From the NCBI GenBank assembly GCA_029882515.1, contig JAOUKN010000007.1:1-42348 (forward strand): a stretch of 42,348 bases of DNA, in the 5' to 3' direction. The DNA comes from Candidatus Bathyarchaeota archaeon. GTDB taxonomy: Archaea; Thermoproteota; Bathyarchaeia; Bathyarchaeales; Bathyarchaeaceae. A program made the position numbers and the translations under genes. Below the pieces are notes generated by a model, which saw only the letters and a list, made by a program, of their open reading frames with translations, made no database searches and had not been told where the DNA came from. Shown in pieces: positions 23,701-32,060 of the stretch; positions within the stretch are counted from its first letter, which is position 1, and each line of letters begins with the position of its first letter.

Positions 23701-25401
23701 ATGAAATTTGCCAGGAATCTGAAAGCTATCACAAGACTATCTCTTATTTTATTAATGTTAATCTCCTTCGTGATCGGGGCCTTCTTGTCCTATTTGTGGG
23801 TCATGGGAGGAGTCATCGAACTTGGCATAAAAATCCCGGACAAGACCACGGTAGCTATCACAAACGTGGCTTTTGCGCCTCAAAACACCAATTTCTTTAA
23901 TCTCACCCTCTTAAACCCATCATACTCTCCCTCAAAAGCCGAAATCACAGAAATCACCACTTCGACCGACGAAGGAACGATTCACACCATAACAACTGCC
24001 AATCCATCCCTTCCACACCAGCTCCTCGAAGGCACCGACCAAACGTTCCAGTGCTTTTGGAATTGGGCAAATTACACAGGCCAAACCATAGGAATCTCCG
24101 CTTTCGTTGCCAATGGATCTGGCCCGACATTCGAAGCTCCGACGCCGTTTGTAGGCCTGGTCACCAACTTGCACTTTGACTCGTCCATAAGTGTCACGCA
24201 GTTTAATCTAACAATTCAAAGCCACGAAAACTCGGTCACCCATGTTAACATTACCGACATAAAGGCACAAACAGAAAGTTTAGAAACAGAAGACGTTAGT
24301 CCATCACTTCCATACAGGTTGAACCCAAACTCCTCGGTCACATTTACCTGCCTATGGGACTGGAGTGACCATCAAAACACAAGTATAACGATAGCTGTGT
24401 ACACTGCGCAGGGTTACGTTTCCTACGCCACTCAGGTCACTCCAAATCCAGTAGTTCTGGAAGTCACAGATGTCCTCTTCAACGAACTTGACACAAACCA
24501 CTTCAACATAACAATTCGGAACTCTGAACTCTCCCCGAGCTACCTTAACATTTCAAGAATAGCGCTCACCCCAGAAAATGAGACAATGATTGAGATAAAT
24601 GGAACCGAGATGGAACCGTCTCTTCCATACTCACTCGACCAGGGTTCTTCTATGACCTTCCAATGCTCATGGAATTGGAACCCCTATCGAAACAAAAATG
24701 TCACAATAAGTGTTCACACCCTACAGAATTACACAATATACTACACGACAGCCACACCATCTCCAATAGAAATCATAAATGCCATTTTTGACCCAGGAAA
24801 CACAGATAGTTTCAATGTAACTGTTCAAAACTCAGAATTCTATACCACACACGTTAATTTGACAGAGATAACTTTACTTTTGGAAAACGGAACTACAGAA
24901 AGCATCGACGGAACAGAAACAACACCACAACTTCCTTACACACTAGAACCAGATTCCACAACAACCTTCATTTGTCCCTGGAATTGGTTCAATTATCAAA
25001 ACAAGAACATCACAATTACAGTGTGTTCTACAGAAAACTATACAGCCCAGCTCACGAAAGTTACGCCGACACGTGTATCCTTTGCAATCGTAGGCGTTGT
25101 TTTCGACCCCATCGACACAACAACCTTCACTATCACCGTGAGGAACTCTGAATTTTCCCTTGATGACGCCCAAATTGCTAAGATAGCAGTAACCTTGGAA
25201 AACGGAACGGTAACAGAAATATCGGATGTGCTTCCAGTTCTACCATATACGCTTGCTTCAGACTCCACCGCCGTATTCCAGTGTACATGGAATTGGACTA
25301 ACTACAGAAATAAGAACATAACAATCACGGTGCATACTAGCAAAGGATACATAGCAGCTTCACAGTATACGTCTCCGCCGGCATCTCAACTAGGCCAATA
25401 A
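23701..25401 (+). CDS. Secreted surface protein with five Ig-like repeats
   Basis: A 566-residue exported protein. A hydrophobic segment at about 12-36 is a signal or anchor helix. Five tandem repeats of roughly 100 residues follow (about 48-150, 150-250, 251-352, 353-451, 452-556). Each ends with LPYxL, a TFxCxW-W core such as TFQCSWNW or VFQCTWNW, then YxNKNITITVxT. Repeats 3-5 are the most alike. Each holds one conserved Cys and two Trp, and many NxS/T sequons, implying heavy N-glycosylation. A beta-sandwich fold is likely. The last repeat stops at once with no C-terminal anchor, so the N-terminal helix probably holds it at the membrane. Likely a cell-surface or adhesion protein; no named family recognised. 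Confidence 0.75.
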   Translation: MKFARNLKAITRLSLILLMLISFVIGAFLSYLWVMGGVIELGIKIPDKTTVAITNVAFAPQNTNFFNLTLLNPSYSPSKAEITEITTSTDEGTIHTITTANPSLPHQLLEGTDQTFQCFWNWANYTGQTIGISAFVANGSGPTFEAPTPFVGLVTNLHFDSSISVTQFNLTIQSHENSVTHVNITDIKAQTESLETEDVSPSLPYRLNPNSSVTFTCLWDWSDHQNTSITIAVYTAQGYVSYATQVTPNPVVLEVTDVLFNELDTNHFNITIRNSELSPSYLNISRIALTPENETMIEINGTEMEPSLPYSLDQGSSMTFQCSWNWNPYRNKNVTISVHTLQNYTIYYTTATPSPIEIINAIFDPGNTDSFNVTVQNSEFYTTHVNLTEITLLLENGTTESIDGTETTPQLPYTLEPDSTTTFICPWNWFNYQNKNITITVCSTENYTAQLTKVTPTRVSFAIVGVVFDPIDTTTFTITVRNSEFSLDDAQIAKIAVTLENGTVTEISDVLPVLPYTLASDSTAVFQCTWNWTNYRNKNITITVHTSKGYIAASQYTSPPASQLGQ

Positions 25402-25429
25402 GTATTCAATTGATCAATACAACGTCTTT

Positions 25430-26425
25430 TTATGTGATCTCAATAAAACTTCCAATTCCTTTCGCTAAAGCTTTCTTGTAGGCAAGTTCTGCTGTCACAG
25501 CGTCCTGTATTGCCAGCCCAGTAGACGTAAAAACAGTTATTTCATCAGAGGCGGTTCTCCCGGGCTTCAGACCAGCCACAATCTCGCCTATTTCACTCCA
25601 AATATCCTTCTTGGTTATGATTCCTTTTGTTAATGGAACATTGATTTCGCCACTATGCGAAGCTTGGTCCCAATCATCAACAACAATCTTAGCTTTCGTT
25701 AAGATAGAAGGTTCTAATTCCTCTTTACCTGGCGCATCAGCGCCAATACAGTTGATATGTGTACCAAGTGAAATCCAATTAGCTGAAACAATAGGCTTCC
25801 TTGAAGGAGTTGTCGTCACAATAATGTCAACATCTTCGGCAGCATCCTTAGCATTGCCAACAGAAACTATTTCAGTTGAACCACCACAAACTGGTCCCAT
25901 TTCAGTCACAAACTGGTCTCTGGTTTTCTCAGTTCGACTCCAAACTCTAACTTCCTCAAGCTCTCCGTAAAGACTCAAGAGAGCCAAAAGTTGTGTCTTA
26001 GACTGCGCCCCTGCTCCAACAAAGCCCACAACCTTCGAGCTTTTTCGAGCAAGATACTTAGCTGCTATGCCCCCAGCAGCACCAGTTCTCATGTCAGTGA
26101 TACTAGTACCTCCCATTATCGCCAAAGGCGCACCATTCTTAGGGTCTATTAAAACAATAACTGCCATGACGGTGGGAAGATTATATCTAACTCGGTTTTC
26201 TGGATGAACATTAACCACCTTCACTGCAGAAATGTCAAGATCCTCAAGGTACGACGGCATAGCTCTGAGGTCACCGCTGTGTTGTTTATAAAACAGGTAT
26301 AGCTTCGCCGGCATCTGCACGTGGCCAAGTCCCTTTTCTTTGAACGCTGATTCAACAGCATCCATAGCTTCATCCATAGATAGCAGGTGTTTGATGTGCT
26401 CTTCGGTTAACAACAGAGTTTTCAT
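25430..26425 (-). CDS. ala: Alanine dehydrogenase (ornithine cyclodeaminase/mu-crystallin family)
   Basis: About 331 residues of the ornithine cyclodeaminase/mu-crystallin family. It resembles archaeal NAD-dependent alanine dehydrogenase from the first residues (MKTLLLTEEHIKHLLSMDEA) to the end. RTGAAGGIAAKYLARK and GFVGAGAQSKTQLLAL (Rossmann GxGxxx) bind NAD; SGDLRAMPSYL carries the catalytic-region residues, TTTPSRKP and HINCIGADAPGKEEL follow. The enzyme interconverts alanine with pyruvate and ammonia; true ornithine cyclodeaminase or an imine reductase is possible. ATG at 26423-26425 matches the archaeal start; GTG 26443 would add six residues. It lies 20 nt behind the Glu/Leu/Phe/Val dehydrogenase gene, forming an amino-acid deamination pair. 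Confidence 0.85.
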   Translation of the reverse strand: MKTLLLTEEHIKHLLSMDEAMDAVESAFKEKGLGHVQMPAKLYLFYKQHSGDLRAMPSYLEDLDISAVKVVNVHPENRVRYNLPTVMAVIVLIDPKNGAPLAIMGGTSITDMRTGAAGGIAAKYLARKSSKVVGFVGAGAQSKTQLLALLSLYGELEEVRVWSRTEKTRDQFVTEMGPVCGGSTEIVSVGNAKDAAEDVDIIVTTTPSRKPIVSANWISLGTHINCIGADAPGKEELEPSILTKAKIVVDDWDQASHSGEINVPLTKGIITKKDIWSEIGEIVAGLKPGRTASDEITVFTSTGLAIQDAVTAELAYKKALAKGIGSFIEIT

Positions 26426-26445
26426 GCTAACACCCAAGTCCACAT

Positions 26446-27540
26446 TTATTCCATGGCCTTAAGCACTCGTTTTTTCGCCAAGTTTTCCGCAGCAACCCTA
26501 GGCAGCACCTTCTGCTCTTTTGCCAAATCCAGGACCAGCTTTGTGTTCTTAGCAATCTTGTCTTTAATGATTCCAATGACCTCATCTTCGGTTCCGCCCA
26601 TATATTCTACAGCACCAGTTATGACTCCTCCAGCATTTGCAATGAAGTCAGGAACCACAAGAATCCCCCTATCATGAAGAATTCTCTCAGCTTCAATCGT
26701 GACTGGAATGTTGGCAGCTTCGACAATAACTGATGCCTTGATGTCTCGCACATTCTCCCTAGAAATAACATCAGGTCTGGCTCCTGGAATTAAGATATCC
26801 ACGGGTAGTCGAAACAATTCCTCGTTCTCGATTATCCTTCCACCCTTGTAGTTTTTCACTGCGCCTGTGGTTTGTTTGGTCTCGAGTAACTTTTCATAAT
26901 CTAAACCATCTGGTTGATATATGGCGCCTTTAGAATCTGAAACGGCTACTACCCTCGTGCCTTTCTCTGTCAAAAATTTCACAACCGCTTTTCCGACAGC
27001 TCCAAACCCTTCCACAGCAACGCTGGCTTTAGACAAGTCCAAGAGTGCGTATTCACAGGCTACTTCAGTACTAACGACCACACCGTATCCGGTGGTGCCC
27101 ATTTCATCAAGAGGAATCCCTCCAAATTCACGTGGCAACCCGATAGCTCTACCAATTTCTTCGCGAATGATAACCATACAATGTTCATCTGTACCCATAT
27201 CGGGCCCTGGAACATAGCTGGTTATCGGTTCTATCCCCCTCGCAAACGACCGAATTAGCTCATACTTATTCTTGGTTTCCGGGTCAGCAACGATGCCGCT
27301 CTTTCCGCCTCCATGGGGGATATCCGCTGCTGCGTTTTTGAAAGTCATTGCCCGTGCTAGTCTGAAAACTTCCTCGGTTGATATGTCTGGAGCCATTCTT
27401 GTGCCGCCTATAGCTGGCCCAAGGAAGGTATTGTCGACTACAAGTATTCCCTTCAGTTTCGTCTTTGGATCATAAACATACAATATTTTCTCGGGACCTA
27501 TCTCATCTGAATATTGAAACGCTCCGTTCTGAACTTGCAT
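26446..27540 (-). CDS. Glu/Leu/Phe/Val dehydrogenase
   Basis: About 364 residues, the length of leucine dehydrogenases rather than the roughly 415 of most archaeal glutamate dehydrogenases. GPAIGGTRM and MTFKNAAADIPHGGGKSGI place lysines at 68 and 80, as in leucine dehydrogenase, where they are catalytic. VPGPDMGTDE follows, then the NAD domain with VEGFGAVGKAVVKFL and the end motif FIANAGGVITGAVEY, which is more glutamate-dehydrogenase-like. The enzyme oxidatively deaminates an amino acid; which one is not settled. ATG at 27538-27540 is preferred over a GTG three codons upstream. Upstream GGAAGTG may be the ribosome-binding site. Cotranscribed with alanine dehydrogenase. Confidence 0.88.
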   Translation of the reverse strand: MQVQNGAFQYSDEIGPEKILYVYDPKTKLKGILVVDNTFLGPAIGGTRMAPDISTEEVFRLARAMTFKNAAADIPHGGGKSGIVADPETKNKYELIRSFARGIEPITSYVPGPDMGTDEHCMVIIREEIGRAIGLPREFGGIPLDEMGTTGYGVVVSTEVACEYALLDLSKASVAVEGFGAVGKAVVKFLTEKGTRVVAVSDSKGAIYQPDGLDYEKLLETKQTTGAVKNYKGGRIIENEELFRLPVDILIPGARPDVISRENVRDIKASVIVEAANIPVTIEAERILHDRGILVVPDFIANAGGVITGAVEYMGGTEDEVIGIIKDKIAKNTKLVLDLAKEQKVLPRVAAENLAKKRVLKAME

Positions 27541-27614
27541 TACACACACACTTCCAGAATCGTAGAATGTTGTCTGCTTTTTGATAAATCTTTTCCAAAT
27601 ATTATAGGAAGAAA

Positions 27615-29498
27615 CTAACCGAAAAATCTAGGCCTCTGGGAAAGCAATTTCGGAAGTGGTAGCGGCTTGAATGGTTTGTTTTTGGTTCTCTCTTCTATTT
27701 CGCTCAACAAGTCTTGAAGCTTCATTTTCCTCATTGTTCTTGCTTTTCTATCTCTTACTTGAAAGATGCCTGAGTTGATTTCTTTGGGTCCAATTACAAG
27801 AACATAATTGACCCATTCGGTTTCTGCTTCTCTAACTTTTTTTGGCATAGTCATTGGACGATCGTCCAAATCAACGCGTATATGATATTTCTCAATTTTC
27901 TCCATTATATTTTTGGCATCTTCGACGAATTTCTCAGAGACTGGAACGACGCGCATTTGAATGGGTGATAACCAGAGGGGTAGTATTGGCACATTTCCCC
28001 TTTGTTGTTCTCGATATGCCTTCTCCAAAAGAGCATAAACACATCTTTCGATAGCGCCACTTGGAGAACAGTGCAGAATCAGTGGATACTGCTTTTCTCC
28101 TTCCTTATCCGCGTAGGTTATGCCATATCTCTCTGCATTTTCAATATCAATTTGATCCGTTGAGAGGGCTGAGGCCTTGTCTAAATTGTCTACGAAGTTG
28201 AATTCCCATTTCAGTATGAAATAGAAGAATCGTTCATCCCACATTTCAACGAGGACCGGTTTGTCCATCAGTTTTGCTAAGGAAACGATAAAATCCTCAT
28301 TTTCCTCGTAGAAATCCCTAGTAAATCGAATTGCCAGGTCATAATCTTCTTTGCTTAGGTCTAAACCTTCCAAAATTTCCTTGCACAATTCGAACCTGAT
28401 CATAAACTCCTTTTTAGCCTGATCTAGGTCGGCACATATCGCATGGCAGTCAGGCATTGTAAAACCCCTGAGTCGTCTTAGCCCGACGAGTTCGCCGCTT
28501 TTCTCCTTTCTAAAGCTGTATTTGGTTAGTTCATAAATTTTTAGGGGAAGCTGCTTGTAGGAAATCTGGGTGTCGTGTAACATAAGAAATTGACCGAAGC
28601 ATGCACTGAATCGTAAGAAGAAGTCTTTTTCACCAGATTTCAAAATGTATTGTCTCGCAGGAAATCTATCAAGATAGTTGGCTAGGCTTGGATGATGGAA
28701 ATCGTACATGATTGGAGTTTCCACTTCCATGGCACCGTAATCTATCACACTTTGTGTTACAAACTGTTCTAACAATGATTTGATCAGCCTTCCTTTTGGG
28801 TACCATCTGAAGTTGCCAGGGTCACTACCTGGCTCGTAGTCTGCAATCTCTAGTTTTCTCATTAGTTTTACGTGAGGCGGAATCTGCTGAACCGCCCTCA
28901 CCTTGGTCATTTCATACCGCGCAAATTTCTCCAGATTTTCATGTTTAGAAAAGTTGAATCCTTCCACTGAGACAAGCGTTCCGTCTGTTTGTAGAATATA
29001 CCAAAAAGATTTGAGCGCCTCTTCCGCCTTCACTGCTTCAGAAACTTTCTCTTCTCCCTTTTCTTTAACTTCGCTTGGCAAAACTATTCTGAATTGTTCT
29101 GCAAGTGGATGCCCTTTTATAGAAACAGAAAACTGTTTACACCAACCAAAAGGGGTCCGATAGGTTTCAAAGCCATCTTCCTTTGCATATTCCTCCATAG
29201 CCTTAAGAACATTTAATGCAGTGGCTGGCCTTGCCAGATCGCTACTTAGATGAGCGTAAGGGTAAATTAGAATTCTATTAACCTTCAATTTTTTGAGTGC
29301 CAATCTGATCTCTTTTATTGCCTTTTTCGCAACTGCTTTGTTGTCTCCTTTTTCAATGCAAGTGAATAAAACCTCAACTTCTTCTACGCGTTGCCATTTT
29401 TTCTCGGCTTCTTCCACAACGGCTCCTTCTTTTTCTATTGGTTTATATTCTATGAAGTTGGAGTGAAGTTGAAGTATTCTCAGCCCATATGCCTCCAC
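27615..29498 (-). CDS. thrS: Threonyl-tRNA synthetase, archaeal type
   Basis: A 627-residue class II synthetase. The first 145 residues are the archaeal editing domain related to D-aminoacyl-tRNA deacylases (LRILQLHSNFIEYKPIEK, LIYPYAHLSSDLARP). The catalytic core has motif 1 (VIDYGAMEVETPIMYDF), the archaeal FSACFGQFLMLHD zinc region, motif 2 (FRKEKSGELVGLRRLRGFTMPDCHAICAD) and motif 3 (HCSPSGAIERCVYALLEK). The C-terminal anticodon-binding domain starts at PLWLSPIQMRVVPV. It starts at GTG 29496-29498, overlapping the preceding small gene by 19 nt; GGAGG falls inside the overlap, so the exact start is uncertain. Third gene of a PfkB-small protein-ThrRS run. Confidence 0.95.
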   Translation of the reverse strand: MEAYGLRILQLHSNFIEYKPIEKEGAVVEEAEKKWQRVEEVEVLFTCIEKGDNKAVAKKAIKEIRLALKKLKVNRILIYPYAHLSSDLARPATALNVLKAMEEYAKEDGFETYRTPFGWCKQFSVSIKGHPLAEQFRIVLPSEVKEKGEEKVSEAVKAEEALKSFWYILQTDGTLVSVEGFNFSKHENLEKFARYEMTKVRAVQQIPPHVKLMRKLEIADYEPGSDPGNFRWYPKGRLIKSLLEQFVTQSVIDYGAMEVETPIMYDFHHPSLANYLDRFPARQYILKSGEKDFFLRFSACFGQFLMLHDTQISYKQLPLKIYELTKYSFRKEKSGELVGLRRLRGFTMPDCHAICADLDQAKKEFMIRFELCKEILEGLDLSKEDYDLAIRFTRDFYEENEDFIVSLAKLMDKPVLVEMWDERFFYFILKWEFNFVDNLDKASALSTDQIDIENAERYGITYADKEGEKQYPLILHCSPSGAIERCVYALLEKAYREQQRGNVPILPLWLSPIQMRVVPVSEKFVEDAKNIMEKIEKYHIRVDLDDRPMTMPKKVREAETEWVNYVLVIGPKEINSGIFQVRDRKARTMRKMKLQDLLSEIEERTKNKPFKPLPLPKLLSQRPRFFG

Positions 29499-29713
29499 TT
29501 CTCTAACTTTCTTTCCTTTTTGGTCTCCCGTTTATACTCCTTGTAATGGTCCCTGCAGAGATAGGTTCGTCTCGTCTCACCAACCTTCAAACCCGCAGAA
29601 CTCACCTTCTCAGACGCGAGAGAACGAACAGCCTCTTTATCGCACCCGGTGACACTACACTTGACGCCTTTGGAAACTCGCCCCAAATCAATTCCTCGAA
29701 GTGCATAATACAT
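29480..29713 (-). CDS. Small conserved Cys/His protein (77 aa)
   Basis: A 77-residue basic protein with CSVTGCDKEA near residue 19 and CRDHYKEYKRETKK near residue 53, a likely single zinc site of the C-x4-C ... C-x2-H type. The Lys/Arg-rich C-terminal tail ends MG. No name is recognised; size, charge and the neighbour ThrRS suggest an RNA- or ribosome-associated role, which is inference. It starts 28 nt after the PfkB gene ends and overlaps the ThrRS start by 19 nt, suggesting coupled translation. Confidence 0.7.
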   Translation of the reverse strand: MYYALRGIDLGRVSKGVKCSVTGCDKEAVRSLASEKVSSAGLKVGETRRTYLCRDHYKEYKRETKKERKLEKWRHMG

Positions 29714-29741
29714 TAGCGCTTAGTATTATTTGTTTTGAATT

Positions 29742-30644
29742 TCATATACCTTTTTCGTAGATTCCATTTGCTCTTCTATAAGTTTCTTCTTTTCCTCCAA
29801 AAACTGCAGGCCCAATACCTTCCACAACAAATGACGATGCAGCTGATCCCACGCATGCACACCAAAGCGGATCTTTTCTTTTAATATACTCTGCTAGAAA
29901 AGCTCCTATGAAGGCATCGCCGGCTCCAGTAGAATCTCGAGTTATTCTTGGTTTACAGGAAGGAATATCATGGAATCTTTCCTCAAAGAAAAGCGTTGCT
30001 CCCATTATGCCCTTTGTAACTAGAACTATCTTTGGTCCAATGCTATGAATTTCCTTCATTGCTGATTGCAAGTCTACAAGTCCCGTGAGAATTTTGATTT
30101 CTCTTAAGGATGATTTGTATATATCAATTCGTTCGAGAACTTCTGAGTCACCCCCTTTTTTCAATTCAACATTTCCGAATTTATCGAACCTTCGCAGAAG
30201 TCCCTGTGGATCCAACGAAAGTATCTTAGTTAGGGCTCTCAATTTTTTGATGACGTCGAGTGACAACTCGTTCGCGATAGGTGCCACATGGATTGCCTCT
30301 GAACGTATTGAAATGGGTATGTCTTCGGGGAAAATGGATGGAGCTCGACTCTTCAATTGGAGCCTTCTTTTTTCGTTCTCATATTTCAAAAAGAAACTCG
30401 TGGTTGAAGCACCTTTAACAATTTTTAGTCCAGATAAATCCACCTTCTCAGTTTTCAGCCATAAGAGATATTTGCTGGGAAAATCCTCTCCCACCTTGGA
30501 GATCACAGAAACTCTTGAGTTGAGTTGTCTTGCTGCTAAGGAAACGTAGGTTGGAGGTCCCCCTAAAACGGCGGTGGCGGTGGGTGTTTCTTGTGAGAGA
30601 ATTAAATCTATGGCGAAGTGCCCTACTGTAATCAGATCAAACAT
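29742..30644 (-). CDS. PfkB-family carbohydrate or nucleoside kinase
   Basis: About 300 residues of the ribokinase/PfkB family. The N-terminal VLGGPPTYVSLAARQL corresponds to the GG substrate motif, VISKVGEDFP follows, and the C-terminal ATP-site signature is DSTGAGDAFIGAFLAEY with the catalytic Asp. The PP after GG differs from the usual GGxxxN. Substrates in the family include ribose, adenosine, fructose phosphates and, in archaea, ribose-1-phosphate; none can be read here. ATG at 30642-30644 is chosen (GGAATGGA just upstream); a TTG five codons earlier exists. A link to the AMP pathway 24 kb away is possible but unsupported. Confidence 0.85.
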   Translation of the reverse strand: MFDLITVGHFAIDLILSQETPTATAVLGGPPTYVSLAARQLNSRVSVISKVGEDFPSKYLLWLKTEKVDLSGLKIVKGASTTSFFLKYENEKRRLQLKSRAPSIFPEDIPISIRSEAIHVAPIANELSLDVIKKLRALTKILSLDPQGLLRRFDKFGNVELKKGGDSEVLERIDIYKSSLREIKILTGLVDLQSAMKEIHSIGPKIVLVTKGIMGATLFFEERFHDIPSCKPRITRDSTGAGDAFIGAFLAEYIKRKDPLWCACVGSAASSFVVEGIGPAVFGGKEETYRRANGIYEKGI

Positions 30645-30716
30645 TCCATTCCAAAACAAGGAATCCTCAAAGATTAATAAGCATGTTTATCAATTTGATG
30701 CATTGAGGCTTTCCGA

Positions 30717-31013
30717 GTGCCTGTTAAGAGAAAATCTAGAGGAAGATCAAAAGGTGGCAAGGGAAGAAGCGGTTTTGTTCAATGTAACTCATGCGGTCAA
30801 CTTGTACCCAGAGACAAAGCGAAAAGAACGACCAAAAGAATATCTGTTGTAGGCGGTCCCTTAGCTAGGGAACTACGGCAAAAAGGAACCTACATAGCGA
30901 GTTCCAGTGCAACAAGATATTTCTGCGTTTCATGTGCCGTACATCGAGGCGTAGTGAAAGTTCGTGCCCAAAAAGAAAGAAGAGACCGGCCAAGAAAGAA
31001 ACGACGATTTTAG
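30717..31013 (+). CDS. rps26e: Small ribosomal subunit protein eS26
   Basis: A 98-residue basic protein matching ribosomal eS26. N-terminal RKSRGRSKGGKGRSG leads to the zinc motif VQCNSCGQLVPRDKAKRTTKR, and the second pair is FCVSCAVHRGVVKVR. The C-terminal tail is Arg/Lys-rich. In archaea eS26 is largely limited to TACK and Asgard lineages, so the gene is a useful taxonomic marker. GTG start at 30717 with GAGG eight nt upstream. It diverges from the PfkB gene. Confidence 0.93.
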   Translation: MPVKRKSRGRSKGGKGRSGFVQCNSCGQLVPRDKAKRTTKRISVVGGPLARELRQKGTYIASSSATRYFCVSCAVHRGVVKVRAQKERRDRPRKKRRF

Positions 31014-31031
31014 AACGAGTCCACATCATTC

Positions 31032-31628
31032 TTATCTGTCTTTAGAAGCCTTATAAAAATAGACTACCCGTTGAAGCACTGTGAGATTTGAGAGGAATGC
31101 TAAAACGATTATCCCTAAATTTAAAGCTTCTAACCAAACGATGCTAAGAAAACTTGCAATTGCAAGTATGAATAGTCGGTCTGCACGCTCAGCTACACCA
31201 ACTGCTTCCATTTTTATGCCAGTTGCTTCTGCTCTTGCGCGAGTGTAACTTACCAACAATGAGCCTATCAAAGCGGTCAAACCCCAAAAGGGATCGCATA
31301 ATCCACCAATTATGATTCCTAGGAAAACAACTGCATCTGCGTAACGATCAAGTAGAGAGTCGAGAAAGCCACCGAAAGTTGTTGTTTGTTTATGCAGCCT
31401 AGCGATTGCTCCATCTAAGGCATCACAAAAACCTGAGACCAGAAGAAGGAAAGGAGCAACTATCAGTAGCAAATGATTAGCTTGCCAAGCCCAATATGCC
31501 AATGTTGAAAAGATAGCGAGAATTATTCCAATTGCACTTACATGGTTTGGGGTTAAGCCTATTTTGTGAGCCATCTTTGCTTCTGAGGCTATCCACAGTT
31601 GAAACTTTTCTTTGAGTTTTGTCAGCAC
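31032..31628 (-). CDS. CDP-alcohol phosphatidyltransferase (archaetidylinositol phosphate synthase-like)
   Basis: A 198-residue integral membrane enzyme with the full family signature DxxDGxxARx8GxxxDxxxD (Asp69, Asp72-Gly73, Ala76-Arg77, Gly86, Asp90, Asp94), which binds CDP and Mg. Six hydrophobic stretches fit the usual six helices. It joins a polar head group to CDP-archaeol in membrane lipid synthesis. The short archaeal type resembles archaetidylinositol phosphate synthase; head-group choice is not provable here. GTG start 31626-31628 with a weak GAGAAG upstream. It converges on the eS26 gene. Confidence 0.88.
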   Translation of the reverse strand: MLTKLKEKFQLWIASEAKMAHKIGLTPNHVSAIGIILAIFSTLAYWAWQANHLLLIVAPFLLLVSGFCDALDGAIARLHKQTTTFGGFLDSLLDRYADAVVFLGIIIGGLCDPFWGLTALIGSLLVSYTRARAEATGIKMEAVGVAERADRLFILAIASFLSIVWLEALNLGIIVLAFLSNLTVLQRVVYFYKASKDR

Positions 31629-31646
31629 TCTTCTTCTTCTCGTTAG

Positions 31647-31862
31647 GGACTATATCCTGAGCGCGTTAAACACCGAGCCGAAATATCGGTTAAACGGTTC
31701 TTAAAGTATTTGGCTGAAGAGAAAGGTCTAGCTACGAACACCAAGCGGACTTTTTGCACTGCAATACGCAACTTTTACACTCGCAACTATCAGCCATTAA
31801 TCTTCTTTCGCAATGATGAACAGACAGATGAAACAGTCGCGCGCGCTGGCTATCTTGATTGA
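31647..31862 (+). pseudogene. Fragment of a tyrosine recombinase (core-binding domain)
   Basis: An open frame without a start codon between TAG 31644-31646 and TGA 31860-31862. From about 31671 it reads like the N-terminal SAM-like domain of phage-type integrases: VKRFLKYLAEEKGLATNT, then KRTFCTAIRNFYTRNYQPL with the typical helix-helix spacing, ending near AGYLD. The catalytic domain with its Arg/His/Tyr residues is absent, so this is a decayed remnant. The palindromic TCGCGCGCG repeat overlaps its end. The similarity is by eye. Confidence 0.55.
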
Positions 31863-31875
31863 ATTTCGCGCGCGA
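31837..31875. repeat. GC-alternating inverted repeat
   Basis: TCGCGCGCG (31837-31845) pairs with CGCGCGCGA (31867-31875), a perfect 9-bp stem with a 21-nt loop; the right arm is itself the palindrome TCGCGCGCGA (31866-31875). It stands out in sequence of otherwise moderate GC and overlaps the end of the recombinase fragment. It may be a remnant recombination site or a structural element. Confidence 0.5.
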
Positions 31876-31925
31876 ATAATGTCCATTGAATGGATATTAT
31901 AATTTTTCTTGGAACGTCTAAAACT

Positions 31926-31934
31926 GTTTAAATG
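31926..31934 (+). promoter_or_regulatory. TATA-like promoter of the two-gene micro-operon
   Basis: GTTTAAATG lies about 35-43 nt upstream of the ATG at 31969, a normal archaeal distance for a TATA box and a short leader. AAGGAT shortly before the ATG may be the ribosome-binding site. Confidence 0.4.
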
Positions 31935-31968
31935 TTAAGAAAGAATCTTCTATGTTAAGGATAGAACT

Positions 31969-32052
31969 ATGTTTCTAAATGCGCTTATACTGAGTCTGGT
32001 TTTGATCAGTTGGCTTCTATATCATCTATTTCATAGTAGACAAGAGGGATAG
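31969..32052 (+). CDS. 27-residue single-helix membrane peptide
   Basis: ATG 31969 to TAG 32050-32052. MFLNALILSLVLISWLLYHL is one clean membrane helix, followed by the polar tail FHSRQEG. The promoter-like GTTTAAATG, the AAGGAT before the ATG, and the following zinc-ribbon gene eight nt downstream support a real gene despite its size. Function unknown; it may anchor or regulate a membrane partner. Confidence 0.5.
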   Translation: MFLNALILSLVLISWLLYHLFHSRQEG

Positions 32053-32060
32053 TTATAAGA

